From Datisca glomerata (Eukaryota; Streptophyta; Magnoliopsida; Cucurbitales; Datiscaceae), in the NCBI GenBank assembly GCA_003255025.1, contig QANY01005078.1, positions 558,001-622,000 of the forward strand: DNA of 64,000 bases. Reading direction: 5' to 3'. Below, piece by piece: positions 22,766-33,857 of the stretch. The notes under the pieces were generated by a model that saw only the letters and a list, made by a program, of their open reading frames with translations, was not told the origin of the DNA and did no database searches. Both the position numbers and the translations under genes were made by a program. Position 1 is the stretch's first letter; every line of letters starts with the position of its first letter.

Positions 22766-23054
22766 TGTTATAAAATATAACATATATCAAGAATTCAAGA
22801 AATAAATTAGCTTAAGAATAAAGAAGAAGAAAATGAAGAGAGAACAATTAATTTCTCTTGATTTTATTCATGGGCAATCACTTCCTTCTATAGGAAACAT
22901 AAGAGAAACATACATGAATGAAACTTACAATATTTATTTAGGAGTTTTACTTCTAATGTAAATGAGGGAGTTAAGAATAAAAGTGTTAGGAATTGAGACT
23001 GTTAGAAAAGTTGAGAGTAAAGAATGGTGACATCTAACTTATGGATTTACAACA
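22766..23054 (-). repeat. Copia LTR (5' LTR of the inverted relic)
   Basis: On the minus strand it begins TGTTGTAAATCC and ends TATAACA, directly followed by the ATCAGTATGAAGC primer-site region and gag. It includes a short AAATAAATATTGTAAG stretch and an AATAAA-type signal. There is no partner LTR in the window. Confidence 0.6.
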
Positions 23055-23920
23055 TTTCCAACGTTTATGTTGAGTTAAGCGACCCATATGAGATAAATCT
23101 TACCCGTCTTAAGATGGACCTATCCCCTCTTGTTTCCCATGAATGACAAGGGGAACAACACAATTTAATAACCCTTTGTTTTGAAAAAAAATGTCAATAG
23201 ATATTAATAACAAAGTTATTAAATTAATTAGTGAATCTCATTTCATGTTTCTCTCTTAAAGCTTCCCTAAAATAAGAAAATCCCTATGCTGTTTTAGCAT
23301 TTTTAATGTAAAAATAAACTTCCCCTTATTTTTGGAAGTGCTTAGCTTAGATCGATTAAATGGCCCCAGTGAACGAATGATTTTAGATGCACAACAATGA
23401 TTAGATTTTACGCAGTTCATATATTGATTCTTACGAATGGGTTTTATCCATCTATTTATTGATAGATAGAGGGTAGGAACCCATTTACTAGAAGAGGTTT
23501 TAACTAGAACACGAACAAGATAAGAGGATAGCCCATTTTCTTATAGGTGTAAGTTTGGGGAAATGGGATTTTAACCTAGTAAGGGTGTGAGGGCTTGATT
23601 GAGAGTTTTTGGGTAGGATACTTCTTTCCAAGGACTCGTGGAAAGAGGCCTTAGACAAGGATTTTTAGGATTAGCAAGGGCCGCGAGAGATGTTTGCATA
23701 TTATCTGACGCTAAAATCAATCGGTAATGGAAAAAGAGGAGCAAAAAACTAGGGGGCACCCTATTGCATCTGTAAAGCGATACACTCTTACCCTTCCTTG
23801 TTACATCCAAATATGCAGCAAGGAATGACTAATGTCATGCTATTTATTCATATGTAAGTAGCCTATGCCTTTTCTTTAAAAAGCAGCTTCAATTTATGTC
23901 TTTCCCCTCTTTAATTATTA
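23055..23920. other. Spacer with one unrecognised minus-strand frame
   Basis: The only sizeable frame is 23810-23571 on the minus strand (79 codons, starting MDVTRKGKSVSLYRC). The sequence around it is less AT-rich than the neighbourhood, which could fit organelle-derived DNA, but I do not recognise it and assign no function. Confidence 0.3.
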
Positions 23921-24448
23921 GGAAAAATTACACTTTATCTGCTCAAACTATCACTAATGGTTATATTTTAAACCTTTAACTATTCAAAATTTATCATTTA
24001 AATCCTCAAGTTAACTCTGTCACGTACTCCGTTGTTATATTTAACAATGTAGTTCTAAACAATTCAAAACGACGTTGTTTTACATATCCTTATAACAACC
24101 TAAACCCAAAGTTTCCTATCACCAAACACGCCTCCTTCTTCTGCTTTTTCTTTGTTCAAGGACTAGGGTAAGAAGGAAATGTAGAAGAAGGAGAGTGTTT
24201 GGTAATAGTAAACTTTGGGTTTTTGGGTTTAGATTGTTTTAGGAACAGGTAAAACGATGTCAACGATGTCGTATTAAATCAATTAAAAAAATGTTGTTTC
24301 GTTAAATATAACAGAGTATGTGATGGAGTTAACTTGAGGGTTAAATTATAATTTTTAGATATGTGAAGGTTTAAAGTGTAATGTTTTAAACTTTAAGATT
24401 TAAAATGTATATTACTGATAGTTTGAGAAAGTAAAGTATAATTTTCCC
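23921..24448. mobile_element. Foldback MITE, related to 18850-19262
   Basis: The left end GGAAAAATTACACTTTATCT is matched by a right end ACTTTAC-type inverse (GTAAAGTATAATTTTCCC). The arms extend inward through CAAACTATCACTAAT / ATTACTGATAGTTTG, TTAACTC / GAGTTAA and AACCCAAAGTTT / AAACTTTGGGTT. The centre, near 24140-24200, is a CTTCTTCTG...GAAGAAG hairpin loop. No reading frame. Confidence 0.75.
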
Positions 24449-24552
24449 TAGTTTATAAATTATCAATGTTATTTTCTATGTGCCTTCTCTAATATTAATT
24501 GGTATTAATATTGTTGGAAATTTTGTTCTAACCACCAATGTAGTTTGCATTC

Positions 24553-25530
24553 TGTACATGAGGGTTGACGACCTCAACGTTGATTACCCGCAAAATGCAA
24601 CTCTTACGGTGTATTGAGAGTGCCTCCACCAAGGACGTACCATGGAGTATCACCACTGAGGTGCACCCCTTGAGGTGCCGCCACTGAGATACCCATGGGG
24701 GTCGTCCCCATGGCAGCATCATGGGTGTCACCCCTACGGTAGAACCATTGATGTCACCCTCATGGGTATACCATGGAGGTGTATTGATCACCTTCATGGT
24801 ACACCTTGTAGACACACCACTACACTATCACAATGAATCATCACATCACAAACCACCAAGTCAAGTGACAAAAACTTGGGTGGACGTATGGTTGCCTGGG
24901 AACGTTTGGGAGGCTATGGACTGGCCAGATTAGGGATGAGGCTACGTTATACTGGGTGGGGGACATACCTCCTCGGTACGACCACTCTAGACATTGAGGG
25001 TGTGCTGCCCTCCCACCTTGGGGAGGGGTTTTGTTTTAGAGAACCATTGTAGAGGAGGTGTTTGGTGAACACCGTCGTCACGCCTCACCGGCTAGATCAT
25101 GGTCATTACGTAAAAACTTACATGGCGCCACCCGATTGGCTCATGTGTAATCCTCATTTTACTCACCTAAGCATGATGAGTCAGTTTAGGTGGCGCGATT
25201 TGATTGGCGGGCTTGCAACTAATCAAAGATTAGTTGCAATGGTCCCCCTTCCTTTTGTTCACCTATAAAAGGAGGACTCCTCATTCATTTGAGAGGATGG
25301 GGAATTTAGAGAGAGAAGCTCCCACTTTAGAGAGAGAAGCTCACATTTCTAGATTGGGAAACTCTCATTTCTAGAGAGAGAAAACAAGCATTTGTCACTA
25401 CCCTTGAGTGTCTAGAATGCTCCCCCTTCACCTCCCAGCGTCCTCTCTAATGTTCTCAGGCGTTGTTCCAGCCATGAGCTTAGACTATACCACTATTGCA
25501 CCTCACCCACGTGACACCCTTGCATATACA
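24553..25530 (+). mobile_element. Solo LTR of Tat family 2
   Basis: Complete from TGTACATGAGG to TGCATATACA (978 bp), with no internal sequence on either side. Flanking pentamers are CATTC (24548-24552) and CATAC (25531-25535), a one-mismatch target duplication, as expected of a solo LTR formed by LTR-LTR recombination. It contains a single copy of the 26-bp unit that is repeated in the other LTRs. Confidence 0.8.
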
Positions 25531-25937
25531 CATACAATATGTTTAATCTCAATTCAGAATTATGAAAAAACCTATCACATTTAACATGGATCCCTTCGAA
25601 TCTTACCACTGTATATACTTAATGGATTCAAAATAAAATAAGAGTTGCAACTTGATAAAATAATAATGTTATCTCATAAATTATTTGGCAATTATTAAAA
25701 TGTTTTTTTAGATTTAAAAAGAAAAATACAGAACACCATGATGAAGGGTGCACTACAAGACAATCAGTTCTATAGGAATCAAATGTGAGATTTCGTCGAT
25801 ATTGAGTCGACTACAATCTACTCATCTTGCTTGAAACCGTCATTATGAATGGGAATAGGAGTCTACCTATGCTTGGTTGGGAAAAAGGTGAATGGTCCCA
25901 AAAGGGACGGGAAAAAACCCACAAAAAAATCTTTTTT

Positions 25938-26049
25938 TTGGCTCTCTCTTTAGCCTTATTTGTCTTATCCTTAGGAGGTCTTCCTCCATTTACATGTTTT
26001 TTTTCTTCAGAAAACATCATTTTCTCTAATGTGGATGGTAGGCAGGAAG
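25938..26049 (+). pseudogene. ndhB-like fragment (plastid NADH dehydrogenase-like subunit 2)
   Basis: The frame reads LALSLALFVLSLGGLPP, nearly the conserved membrane segment of NdhB, followed by a diverged stretch that keeps the DNA pattern of the next block (AAAACATC...GTGGATGG.AGGCAGG). NdhB is a membrane subunit of the chloroplast NDH complex; this short, altered nuclear piece cannot work. Identified by memory of the family sequence. Confidence 0.65.
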
Positions 26050-26188
26050 GCGCACCCTTACGTTTTCTTCACTTGCTCTATAGTACGGGCATCATACAGA
26101 GTCGCACCCCTATAATATGATGAGAAGAAGAGGGGCTGCCCTCTTTTATTTTCCGCACCGATCCTTATTGAGTAGTATATCTTTTTTT

Positions 26189-26249
26189 GGGTGTATAGCT
26201 CAGTTGCTAGAGCATTGGGCTTTTAACTTATTGGACGCAAGTTCTAAGT
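26189..26249 (+). pseudogene. Truncated mitochondrial-type tRNA-Lys(UUU) pseudogene
   Basis: Starts GGGTGTATAGCTCAGTTG, with D-arm, AGAGCATTGGG and a CTTTTAA anticodon loop. The anticodon stem's 3' side is altered (ACTTAT), the T-arm is partial (GCAAGTTCTAAG) and the 3' acceptor half is missing. The resemblance is to plant mitochondrial trnK; it is not a functional nuclear tRNA. Confidence 0.6.
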
Positions 26250-26940
26250 GATGAAAAAAATATTTGGATAGATTCCTATGACACCTATTGTAGTTTACCT
26301 AAATAGCATATACATCTCTGTAGCTTGAAAAATGATAAATACGTCCATTCTGTTAAAAACCTGTTTGTTGACATGTAAAAAGATAATATTATCTTTATAA
26401 CCAATCCGATCCAACTATTTTTCTAATTCAAAATATAAGCTGACCTGAATTTTTTTGAGTTTAAGTGAATTTTAGTTTGAATATTAAAATAAATCGATTT
26501 TGATGTTTTCAGAATTGAGAATAAAACATGATATAATTTTTTATATTACATAATATTTAAAATGTATTAGTTTTAAATTTAACGATTATAATTTTTTTTA
26601 TCAATGAGACCTTTGTCATTTTTTTAATTAGATAGATATTTATGTTATTTAAATAAATTACAATGAGTGAGCAAACTAGATGAGAGTCTGATAAATTCTT
26701 CCAAATTATTATTATTACATAATAATTGATGGAATAAACTACAAAAATGTTAGAAAGAGGCGAACAACGAAAATCCAACGGTGGAGGAACAAACCATTCG
26801 CGGAAAAACGGAGCCGCTTTTCGCCCAAGTCTTTGGAATCTGACCCTTCCTGTTAACCAAATCCCCGCCCCCACTAACTCAGACCAACCCACCCCCACTC
26901 ACTCCCCCAAAGTAACCCAACCCTAGTTAAACTTAAACTC
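26250..26940. other. Upstream region of the LBD gene
   Basis: AT-rich to about 26750, then more GC-rich and CCCACCCCC-type sequence before a CT-rich stretch. The minus frame at 26557-26898 has no domain. Probably intergenic and promoter-proximal DNA; no specific sites are assigned. Confidence 0.4.
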
Positions 26941-26986
26941 CGTCTCTCTCTCAGTCTCCGTCTCTCTCTCTCACATCTATAAAATA
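26941..26986 (+). promoter_or_regulatory. Core promoter of the LBD gene: CT microsatellite and TATA box
   Basis: A CTCTCTCTC-rich run (26943-26972) is followed by TATAAAATA at 26978-26986. A start site about 30 bp downstream (near 27010) would leave a leader of roughly 190 bases before the ATG at 27205, a normal arrangement in plants. Confidence 0.65.
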
Positions 26987-27204
26987 CCCACTGCTACTTC
27001 TCGTTGGTCATATCCTTTATCTCTCTTCTCTCCGCAGTTGTTTATGTTATAATTTTTCTCTGTCTAAAGAAAATTCAAGGCTTCGAAAAGCTTGACGTCT
27101 TTCTGAGGACGCGACGACGCGGCAGTAGAGGAAATTAGGGAATCGAACCAGACAATATAGACATCATCGATCAGTGAGTAGATAGTTTTTTCTTTTGGAG
27201 GAAA

Positions 27205-28019
27205 ATGAGTTGCAACGGCTGCCGAGTTCTTCGTAAGGGTTGCAGCGATACTTGTATTCTACGCCCCTGTTTGCAGTGGATCGATAGCCCTGAATCTCAA
27301 GGCCACGCCACCGTCTTCGTTGCTAAGTTCTTCGGCCGTGCTGGCCTCATGTCCTTTATCTCCGCCGTCCCTATATCCCAGCGACCTTGTAATTTTCTTT
27401 TTCCCTCTTTTTTTTCTTTTCTTTTTTTTTGTTAATTTCCAGAAAGATAATGAAAATCTGTTGCGATTTATCTAAGACGTCGTTTCTCTGTACTCTTTCA
27501 GCGTTGTTCCAGTCTTTGCTATTCGAGGCGTGTGGACGGACGGTTAATCCCGTGAGTGGAGCAGTAGGGCTTCTATGGACGGGAAACTGGGCAATCTGCC
27601 AAGCCGCGGTGGAGACCGTGCTCCGAGGCGGCACTTTGAGGCCGATGCCTGATCTTTTCGCCAGTGGATCTCCATCTCCGGCATCCGACGAAGCCTCCGA
27701 GGCTGAAGTTGCCTGCACAGACATGTGGAAGCTCCAAGATTCGACACCGAATTTCCGATTCACCAACTCCCGGTCAAGGATCTCTCCTAAACGCAAGCGA
27801 TCAGAGGAACTTACAAAACAGCTGAAACTGACTGATCTGGATCTCCGCCTCACGCCAAGCTTCTCCCCTAAACTGACGACTTACCTACCCGAATTCCGGA
27901 GGTCGGGGACGCCGTCTATGAATTCAGAGGAATCTGAGACAACCACATGTTTCGAATCCGATTTAGGTGATCAAGACGGTTACGGCCGAGAGAGAAAGAT
28001 ATTGAACTTGTTCGTTTGA
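27205..28019 (+). CDS. Class II LOB-domain transcription factor (LBD40/41/42-like), two exons
   Basis: Exon 1 27205-27388, intron 27389-27501 (GT..AG, 113 bp, T-rich), exon 2 27502-28019; together 233 codons. The N-terminus has the CX2CX6CX3C zinc block ([15 protein letters not shown], residues 3-17), then the conserved [14 protein letters not shown] and, across the splice, [20 protein letters not shown] and [11 protein letters not shown]. Class II members start with [14 protein letters not shown] as here. The C-terminal part is Ser/Pro-rich and ends in ERKILNLFV, which fits the LBD40/41 branch better than LBD37-39. Such proteins are nuclear DNA-binding regulators; some class II members respond to nitrate or low oxygen (family knowledge). 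The single intron inside the LOB domain is typical. It appears intact. Confidence 0.93.
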
Positions 28020-28286
28020 AATAAAACTCACGCCTTCTGTGAATCTCGCGTTCACACGAGCGAGCGCGTGGTGTAAAATTCTCGCATCCATATTTAGTTT
28101 TTTTATTTTTGGAATTGAATTTCGAAGTTTTCTCGGAATTTGAATTCCGCCGAGATTTTGTAAGATTTACCGGCAGAGGATTTTCTCTCTTCATCGGTGT
28201 TGATAGAGAAGAGGGGAAAGATGAGCGCTCGTCGGTGTTCCTTGGCTTTTTTTCCTTCTTCTGTGTTTAGATATAATTTAAAACTT

Positions 28287-28292
28287 AATAAA
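28287..28292 (+). terminator. Poly(A) signal of the LBD gene
   Basis: AATAAA about 270 bases after the stop codon, followed by a T-rich tract. It is the first canonical signal downstream of the gene. Confidence 0.5.
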
Positions 28293-28516
28293 ACCTTGTT
28301 TCTTTTTTTCCAAATTTCTTGTTTTTATTGCTTATTGAATTCGAGTTAATCCGATTCTGGTGGACATGCTGAATGGTTTGGAATATTTGCGTTCAAGTAA
28401 TCCTATGCTAATAACAGTCAGAATCCGGGATAGAATCCATGTACTTAGTCAGAATTGAGGTTATAACTATATATAATTAGTAAAAAATTTGGGTTAGAAC
28501 CAATATACGCGCACAT

Positions 28517-28590
28517 CATGCCAACCAGCACTAGGGGCCTTCGGACTCAAAGACATGCCAACCAGCACTAGGGGCCTTCGGACTCAAAGA
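28517..28590 (+). repeat. Exact tandem duplication of a 37-bp unit
   Basis: CATGCCAACCAGCACTAGGG followed by GCCTTCGGACTCAAAGA occurs twice in a row without mismatch, then CATG again. The absence of divergence points to a recent event. Confidence 0.9.
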
Positions 28591-29772
28591 CATGTGAGTT
28601 GCATTGAAGCATAAATTTCACTTACCGTGGGTGAAATTCTTTACAGACTACTTTAAATAAGCGATGAATAAGTGTAAGTTGGTGAGTGACTTTATTATCA
28701 CGATACACTAAGATCATTATTATGACTTTTGGCAAGGCATCCTCGTTGAATTTTTATTTCTTTACTTATTAATGATGATGCGAAACCACATACAAAATGT
28801 GAAATATATTATTCATGTTGATTTCAATTTCAGTGGAGCAATGTGATAAATTTTTCTTATGTTTAAGTACAAATGTGTTAAGAAGATCTAAACACCCTAA
28901 ACATCATTTATATGAATAATTATAGACTCGTTAAATAGTTGATAAGTTTTATGTGAATAAGTGATATCTCACTCATTTATATTTTGATGTTTTAAAATAT
29001 TTTTATGAGTGTAAAAATACTGACCTATAAATGAGTGACTCATCACACTTAAAACTTGATCAATTACTTGGTCGGTGTAAAATTATCCCATCTATATTCG
29101 CCAACAACATCTCTTGTTCAAACGTAATAGGAGATGATCTAAAATAGTCACATTGGTCATGCTATTTTCTGTAAATGTGTTTTGGTCAACTCTACCAGAG
29201 ACATGTAGCTTGGGGATTTCTTTTTCTTAGAAGACAAAAATATTCATTTTTTTTACAACCAAAATAGAGAAATGAGGAAAATATATATTTTTCAGTCGGG
29301 GAGGGTTATGTTCTCTCAATTGAGCTCAACGGCCATATCAGATTAAGACAAAATCTAATATAAAAGCACCTCAGACGCTTTTTGTTTTACTTTTTGTCTT
29401 TCAGTTATAAGAGATTTGCTCTGTCTATTTTCAGCACAGACGTACTAGATCTAACATAACCTTTCATGTTCTTAAAAACAGAGAGGATCCATAACCAAAA
29501 ACGAGTGTGGTTACTCCAAAAAACTACTAGGTGGCTTGAGTCTTTCCTTCACAAAATTTAATTATGCATTGCAATATATAGAAGTGAAATTTTTGGTATG
29601 ACAAACAAAAATTTACTATATATTCCCTTTGTGTCCCTCTCATCTTATCTACACTAAACAAGGTTGAATGTGATATGCTTGTAGAAAGGCTCGTGGTCGA
29701 AACCAAGTGCTCGAAAGCCAAACTTGTGTGATATGAAATAAGGCTTCAATTAATCAAATATGTCTTTGAGTG
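28591..29772. other. Intergenic sequence, nothing recognised
   Basis: AT-rich with no frame carrying a known domain; the 64-codon frame at 29527 is unremarkable. It ends at the LTR start at 29773. Confidence 0.5.
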
Positions 29773-30850
29773 TGTACATGAGGGTTGACGACATCAACGT
29801 TTACTCCCCATGAAGCGTAATTCTAAAGGCGTATCATGAGTCTCTCCACTAAGGATGCACCATGGAGTCCCACCGCTGAGACGTACCATGAATATCACCG
29901 CTGAGAGGCACCATCGAGTGTCACCGCTGAGGTGCACTCCTTGGGTGCCGTCACTGAGGTACTCGTGGGGGCCATCCTCATGGCAGCACCATGAGAAGTT
30001 AACCCCATGGTAGCACCATTGATGTCACCCCCATAGTAGCATCATTGATGTCACCTACATGGTAGCACTATTGATGTCACCCCTATGGGTGTACCATGGA
30101 GGTGTCGGGATCACCCTTCGTAATACAACTCGAAGATGACAATGACGTACTTCAAGATAAGATGTATCATTCTGATATCAGAACGAGTCATCACATCATA
30201 AACTACCAAGTCAAGTGACAAAGACTTGGGTGGACATATGGTTTCTTGAGAACACTTGGGAGGCTGTGAACTGGTAGGATTAGGGGCGAGACTATGTTGT
30301 ATTGGATAGAGACGTACCTCTTCAGTACGACCAACACTATAGACATGATGGTGTGCTACCCTCCCACATTAGGGAGGCGTTTGGTTTGAGAGAGCCCTTG
30401 AGAGTAGGCGTTGGGTGAACATCACCGTTGAGCCCCACCGGCTAGGCACATTCTTCCTAGATCATGGTTACTACACAAAGACTATGTGGCGCCACCTGAT
30501 TGGCTCATGTAAAATTATACTCTTATCCACCTAAGCATGATTAGTCAGTTGAGGTGACACGATTTAATTGGCAGGCTTCAACTTATCAAGGGATTAGTTG
30601 CAATGGTCCCCCTCCCTTTGATAATCTATAAAAGGAGGGTTCCTCCTTCATTTTAGAGGGAATGAAACTTTAGAGAGAGAAGCTCCCATTCTAGAGTGAG
30701 AAACTTCCACTTTTAGAGAGAGAAAAAGCATTCGTCACCACCCTTGGGTGTTTATAGTGCTCCCCATTCACCTTCTAATGTCCTCCCTGATGTTCTCAAG
30801 CTAGGATTAGACCACTCTCGCAATCATCCACATCACACCTTGTATCTACA
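29773..30850 (+). repeat. 5' LTR of Tat element 2
   Basis: TGTACATGAGGG to TGTATCTACA, 1078 bp. It contains a TATAAAAGGAGG promoter-like block near 30628 and AGAGAGAAGCTCCCA repeats downstream. The 26-bp GGTAGCACCATTGATGTCAC unit occurs about three times (around 30005-30085). Confidence 0.85.
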
Positions 30851-30852
30851 TT

Positions 30853-30870
30853 CGGTGACTCCACTGGGGA
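30853..30870 (+). promoter_or_regulatory. Primer binding site of Tat element 2
   Basis: CGGTGACTCCACTGGGGA two bases after the LTR end. This is close to the TGGCGACTCCACTGGGGA-type site of Tat/Ogre elements, thought to pair with a tRNA (Arg, from memory). It primes minus-strand DNA synthesis. Confidence 0.7.
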
Positions 30871-30929
30871 GTGGTTTGTCACTCTAGCAAAGGACCACCA
30901 CGGCCAGACATGCAAAGGGTAGAGCAGCT

Positions 30930-32737
30930 TTGTCGCGCATGGAGCGAGATGGACCCATACTCAACGAGGAACATGGACAAGAGGAAGAGAACATGTCTTG
31001 TGAGTTACCACCAAGCGCACCTACACAAGCGCAAGAGCGAGTTGAAGCCATTCAAGAGTTTCAAGAATCTAACGCTGAGATGAGGAGAGTCATTGATACA
31101 CTAAACGCATACATCAATGTCGCTGCACCACAATACCCACCACCAACCTACACCATGGCGTGCAACTAACCTCCATCATGAGCGTGTAATCGACTAACTC
31201 CATCATGGGCGCACAACTGACTACCTCCAGGATGGGTGAGCAACCAGCCTCCATCATAGACGCGCAACTAACCTCCACCATGGGCACGCAACTAGCCTCC
31301 ATCATAGGAGTGCAACCAGCCTCCATCATGGCCGTACAACAGAGTACCTTCATCATGGGGCGTAACTGACTACCTCCACTATGGGCATGCAACCAGCCTC
31401 TATCATGGGTGCACAACCAACCTCCACCATGGGCACGCAACCAGCCTCCGTCATGGGAGCGCAACCAACTTCCACCATAGGCATGCAACTGACCTCTCTC
31501 ATGGGCATCCAAGCATCCTCTATTGTAGGCGTTTAACCACAAGTCTTCACCTAAAACTATGTTCAACCGAATGTTCGGACCAACACTCAACCCTTGTACA
31601 AGCTAATGTTACACCAACACATCTACCTTTTATGATCGGTGGCTTGCCTAGACCGACTACCATGACTGATGATCCACCTGTGGGAAACATCAGTACCCTG
31701 ACTACTACAATGGATCAGACCAACATCCTTTTTGGGAGTAGTCTTTTCATTACCCATGAAACCCTTCAAAAGGTGCTTCAGAAAGAGAAAGTAATAGTGT
31801 CTCTGAATGAGTTCATTGTCGACTTCAGAGCACCATATTTGTCTAACATAGCCTTTAGACCATATCCCACGGGCTACGTTCCCCCATAGTTTTGAAAGTT
31901 TGACGGCATAAATGGGTGTGCCTAGGAACACGTGATATGTTTCATTGATAACATGAGACCCTATGGTTACAAAGAGTTCATGCGTTTGAGGGAATTCTCC
32001 AAGTCCTTGACGGAGTGAGCTTATACTTGGTACATGAGCTTGGTGCCCGAGTTAATCTTGGCATGGACGTAAACGGTGTCAACCTTCTTGGTGAAATTAT
32101 TTATCATAAAGGAGAAAAGTAGCATATTGGATCTGGAAAGATTAAAGATCAATGATGACCTTGTGTCATATGTTCAATCGTTCAAGGAGAAGGCTATGGA
32201 TTGTCAAGAGGATTGCAATGAGGAAGCTCTTGTGAAGATGTGCATTGGATGGATGTTGGATGATTACAAGGTCTACCTTAAGAATTTTGGGATTGTCACT
32301 TTTGCTCGCTTGATAGAGGCATCTAAGAGGACAAGCGCTTTTGTACGTAAGCCACGACAACCCAAGAGGGGTGAGCGTCATGACCGCCCTTGGAGACCCA
32401 CCACATCATGCTACCATCCTCAAGTTACGGCTATACAATCACAAGGGCACAGCCATAAGAGTGGTAGAGATGAGAGGAGTTGCCCGCCACATTTCACATG
32501 GATAAGGTGGATGCACTAGTAGATGTATGGATAAAGGATAAATAAATCACTTTGCCTAGGGTCACCGTGCTACCTACAAGGGAGGAAAGGAGTTCCCAAA
32601 CCTTTTGCAGATATCACCACACTACATCTCACCCCACCCAAGAGTGTAAATATTTTAGAAGATTATTTGATGAGATGTTGAAGAATGGTAAGATCATTAC
32701 AGAAGGTGTCAGACCCACGGATCATATGTTACCATAA
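30930..32737 (+). pseudogene. Tat element 2 gag
   Basis: The N-terminal part (30930-31169) has a glutamate-rich, helix-like stretch (QERVEAIQEFQESNAEMRRV). A Gln/Pro/Met octapeptide repeat region follows (31170-31530). The capsid-like domain (about 31630-32380) shows FDGINGCA, MRPYGYKEFMRLREFSKSL, AYTWYMSLVPE and, in another frame, SYVQSFKEKAMDCQ and ALVKMCIGWM, as in Tat gags. The C-terminal segment at 32552-32737 has the CRYHHTTSHPTQEC metal-binding-like motif and FDEMLKNGKI. Stops and at least two shifts break the frame. The product would have packaged element RNA. Confidence 0.8.
31170..31530 (+). repeat. 24-bp coding minisatellite in gag (octapeptide QPxSxMGx)
   Basis: The 24-bp unit CAACCAGCCTCCATCATGGG plus four bases repeats about a dozen times. 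In the gag-sense frame it gives QPASIMGA, QPTSTMGT, QPASVMGA, QPTSTIGM and so on. Early units carry single-base changes that shift the frame. The minus-strand open frame 31590-31114 is a by-product. Confidence 0.85.
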
Positions 32738-33857
32738 TGGAGGAAATAGATGAGGAAGCAACCATAAGGAGAGACGTCGTTTTCACAGATAAACTCTTGA
32801 ACACAAGGACCTGTAAAAACATTTTTGATACGCTTGGGTTGGATGATATTGCATAGCGTCAAGTTTACAAAACGCTAATAGATGTCGCTCACCAAAATTC
32901 AGCTTTGCACAACCTCCTTTGAGTAAGATGATATTGGACAGTAGATCAACATTGAATGTCATGTCCTATACAACCTTCAAGGCGGTTGGCATCCCATAGA
33001 AGAGACTAGTGAGACAATCAATTGTTGTGACAGGTTTCTCATCAGTGAGTGTGAGGACGATGGATTATATCAATGTGGAGTTGTAAATTGGACAAATAAG
33101 AACCATCAACCATTTTCATGTGATCGAGTACAATACGGTCTACCATATATTGTTGGGGAGGTCATGGATTCATGACTACAAATTTGTCCCATCAACCTTG
33201 CATCACGATGGTGTGGTAAGAACATCACGGTAGCGACTACCAAAGCGTCATTCGATGAGACTGAGGCTCACTTTAGAGGGGACACTCTTTGACAAACTTG
33301 CGATGGTAGGTGTCGTTGCACCTAGAAAGATGGTTGCCACCCCTTTTCTGAAGTGGGAGGTTGGGAAAGGAAAATAAGTACTTACATCGGGGACGAAGTT
33401 GGTAACCCGCGTGACTTTGCCAAACGGAAAGAGGGCGTTCCACTTATGATGGTGCGTAGGGTCAAGCATACAACCTGATCCTCCTAATGCATAAGCAGAT
33501 AAGGATATAATGACAGAGGAGGCATTCACTAAGGCACAAGGACTTATGCAAGGGATCCATGTAATGAATTGTGAACCACCAAAGGTGCCTCTACCATCCA
33601 ACCCATCACCACCGTAGGAAGAGCTAGAGGAAGCCCATATTGGGGAGGGGAGCATAAATAGGCATGTGTACCTAGCAAAGGACTTGGAGAGTAAACAACG
33701 AGATGACTTGATAACGCTTTTAAATGTGTTTTAGGATGTCTTTGCGTGGTCATACTCTGAGATGCTGGGGTTGGATTCTACCTTAGTGACACATAATCTA
33801 GGGGTCTCCGAATAATGTACACCTATCAAGCAACACCCTCGCCATTTTCACCCCGAG
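32738..33857 (+). pseudogene. Tat element 2 protease/linker region
   Basis: Heavily mutated, with frames changing often. Near 33195-33360 a frame reads TKASFDETEAHFRGDTLFDK and MVGVVAPRKMVATPF; near 33690-33790 another reads KQRDDLITLLNVF, DVFAWSYSEMLGLD and HNLGV, the usual lead-in to the Tat reverse transcriptase. No clear protease DTG/DSG triad was found. Confidence 0.6.

Larger units (their letters stand above)
21143..23054 (-). mobile_element. 5' half of a Ty1/copia element, inverted and truncated
   Basis: Read on the minus strand: an LTR of 289 bp (23054-22766, TGTTGTAAATCC to TATAACA), a primer-site region (TGTTATCAGTATGAAGC), gag, a zinc-finger/basic tail, a protease-like part and the start of the GAG-pre-integrase segment. 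It ends within the KFTNP motif at about 21143, where the displaced Tat fragment begins. Integrase, RT and the 3' LTR are absent. Confidence 0.75.
25835..26249 (+). other. Organelle-derived DNA insert
   Basis: A block of different base composition combining a piece resembling plastid ndhB and a piece resembling mitochondrial trnK. Since plant mitochondria often carry plastid fragments, one transfer from mitochondrial DNA that already held plastid sequence is the simplest reading. The middle part (26050-26180) is unassigned. All reading frames are broken. Confidence 0.55.

Noticed and set aside
26189..26249. Functional nuclear tRNA gene
   Set aside because: The 3' half of the acceptor stem and part of the T-arm are missing and the anticodon stem is mismatched.
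31114..31590. 158-codon minus-strand frame rich in Met, Cys, Gly and Ala
   Set aside because: Read through the 24-bp minisatellite; the gag-sense strand gives the regular octapeptide.
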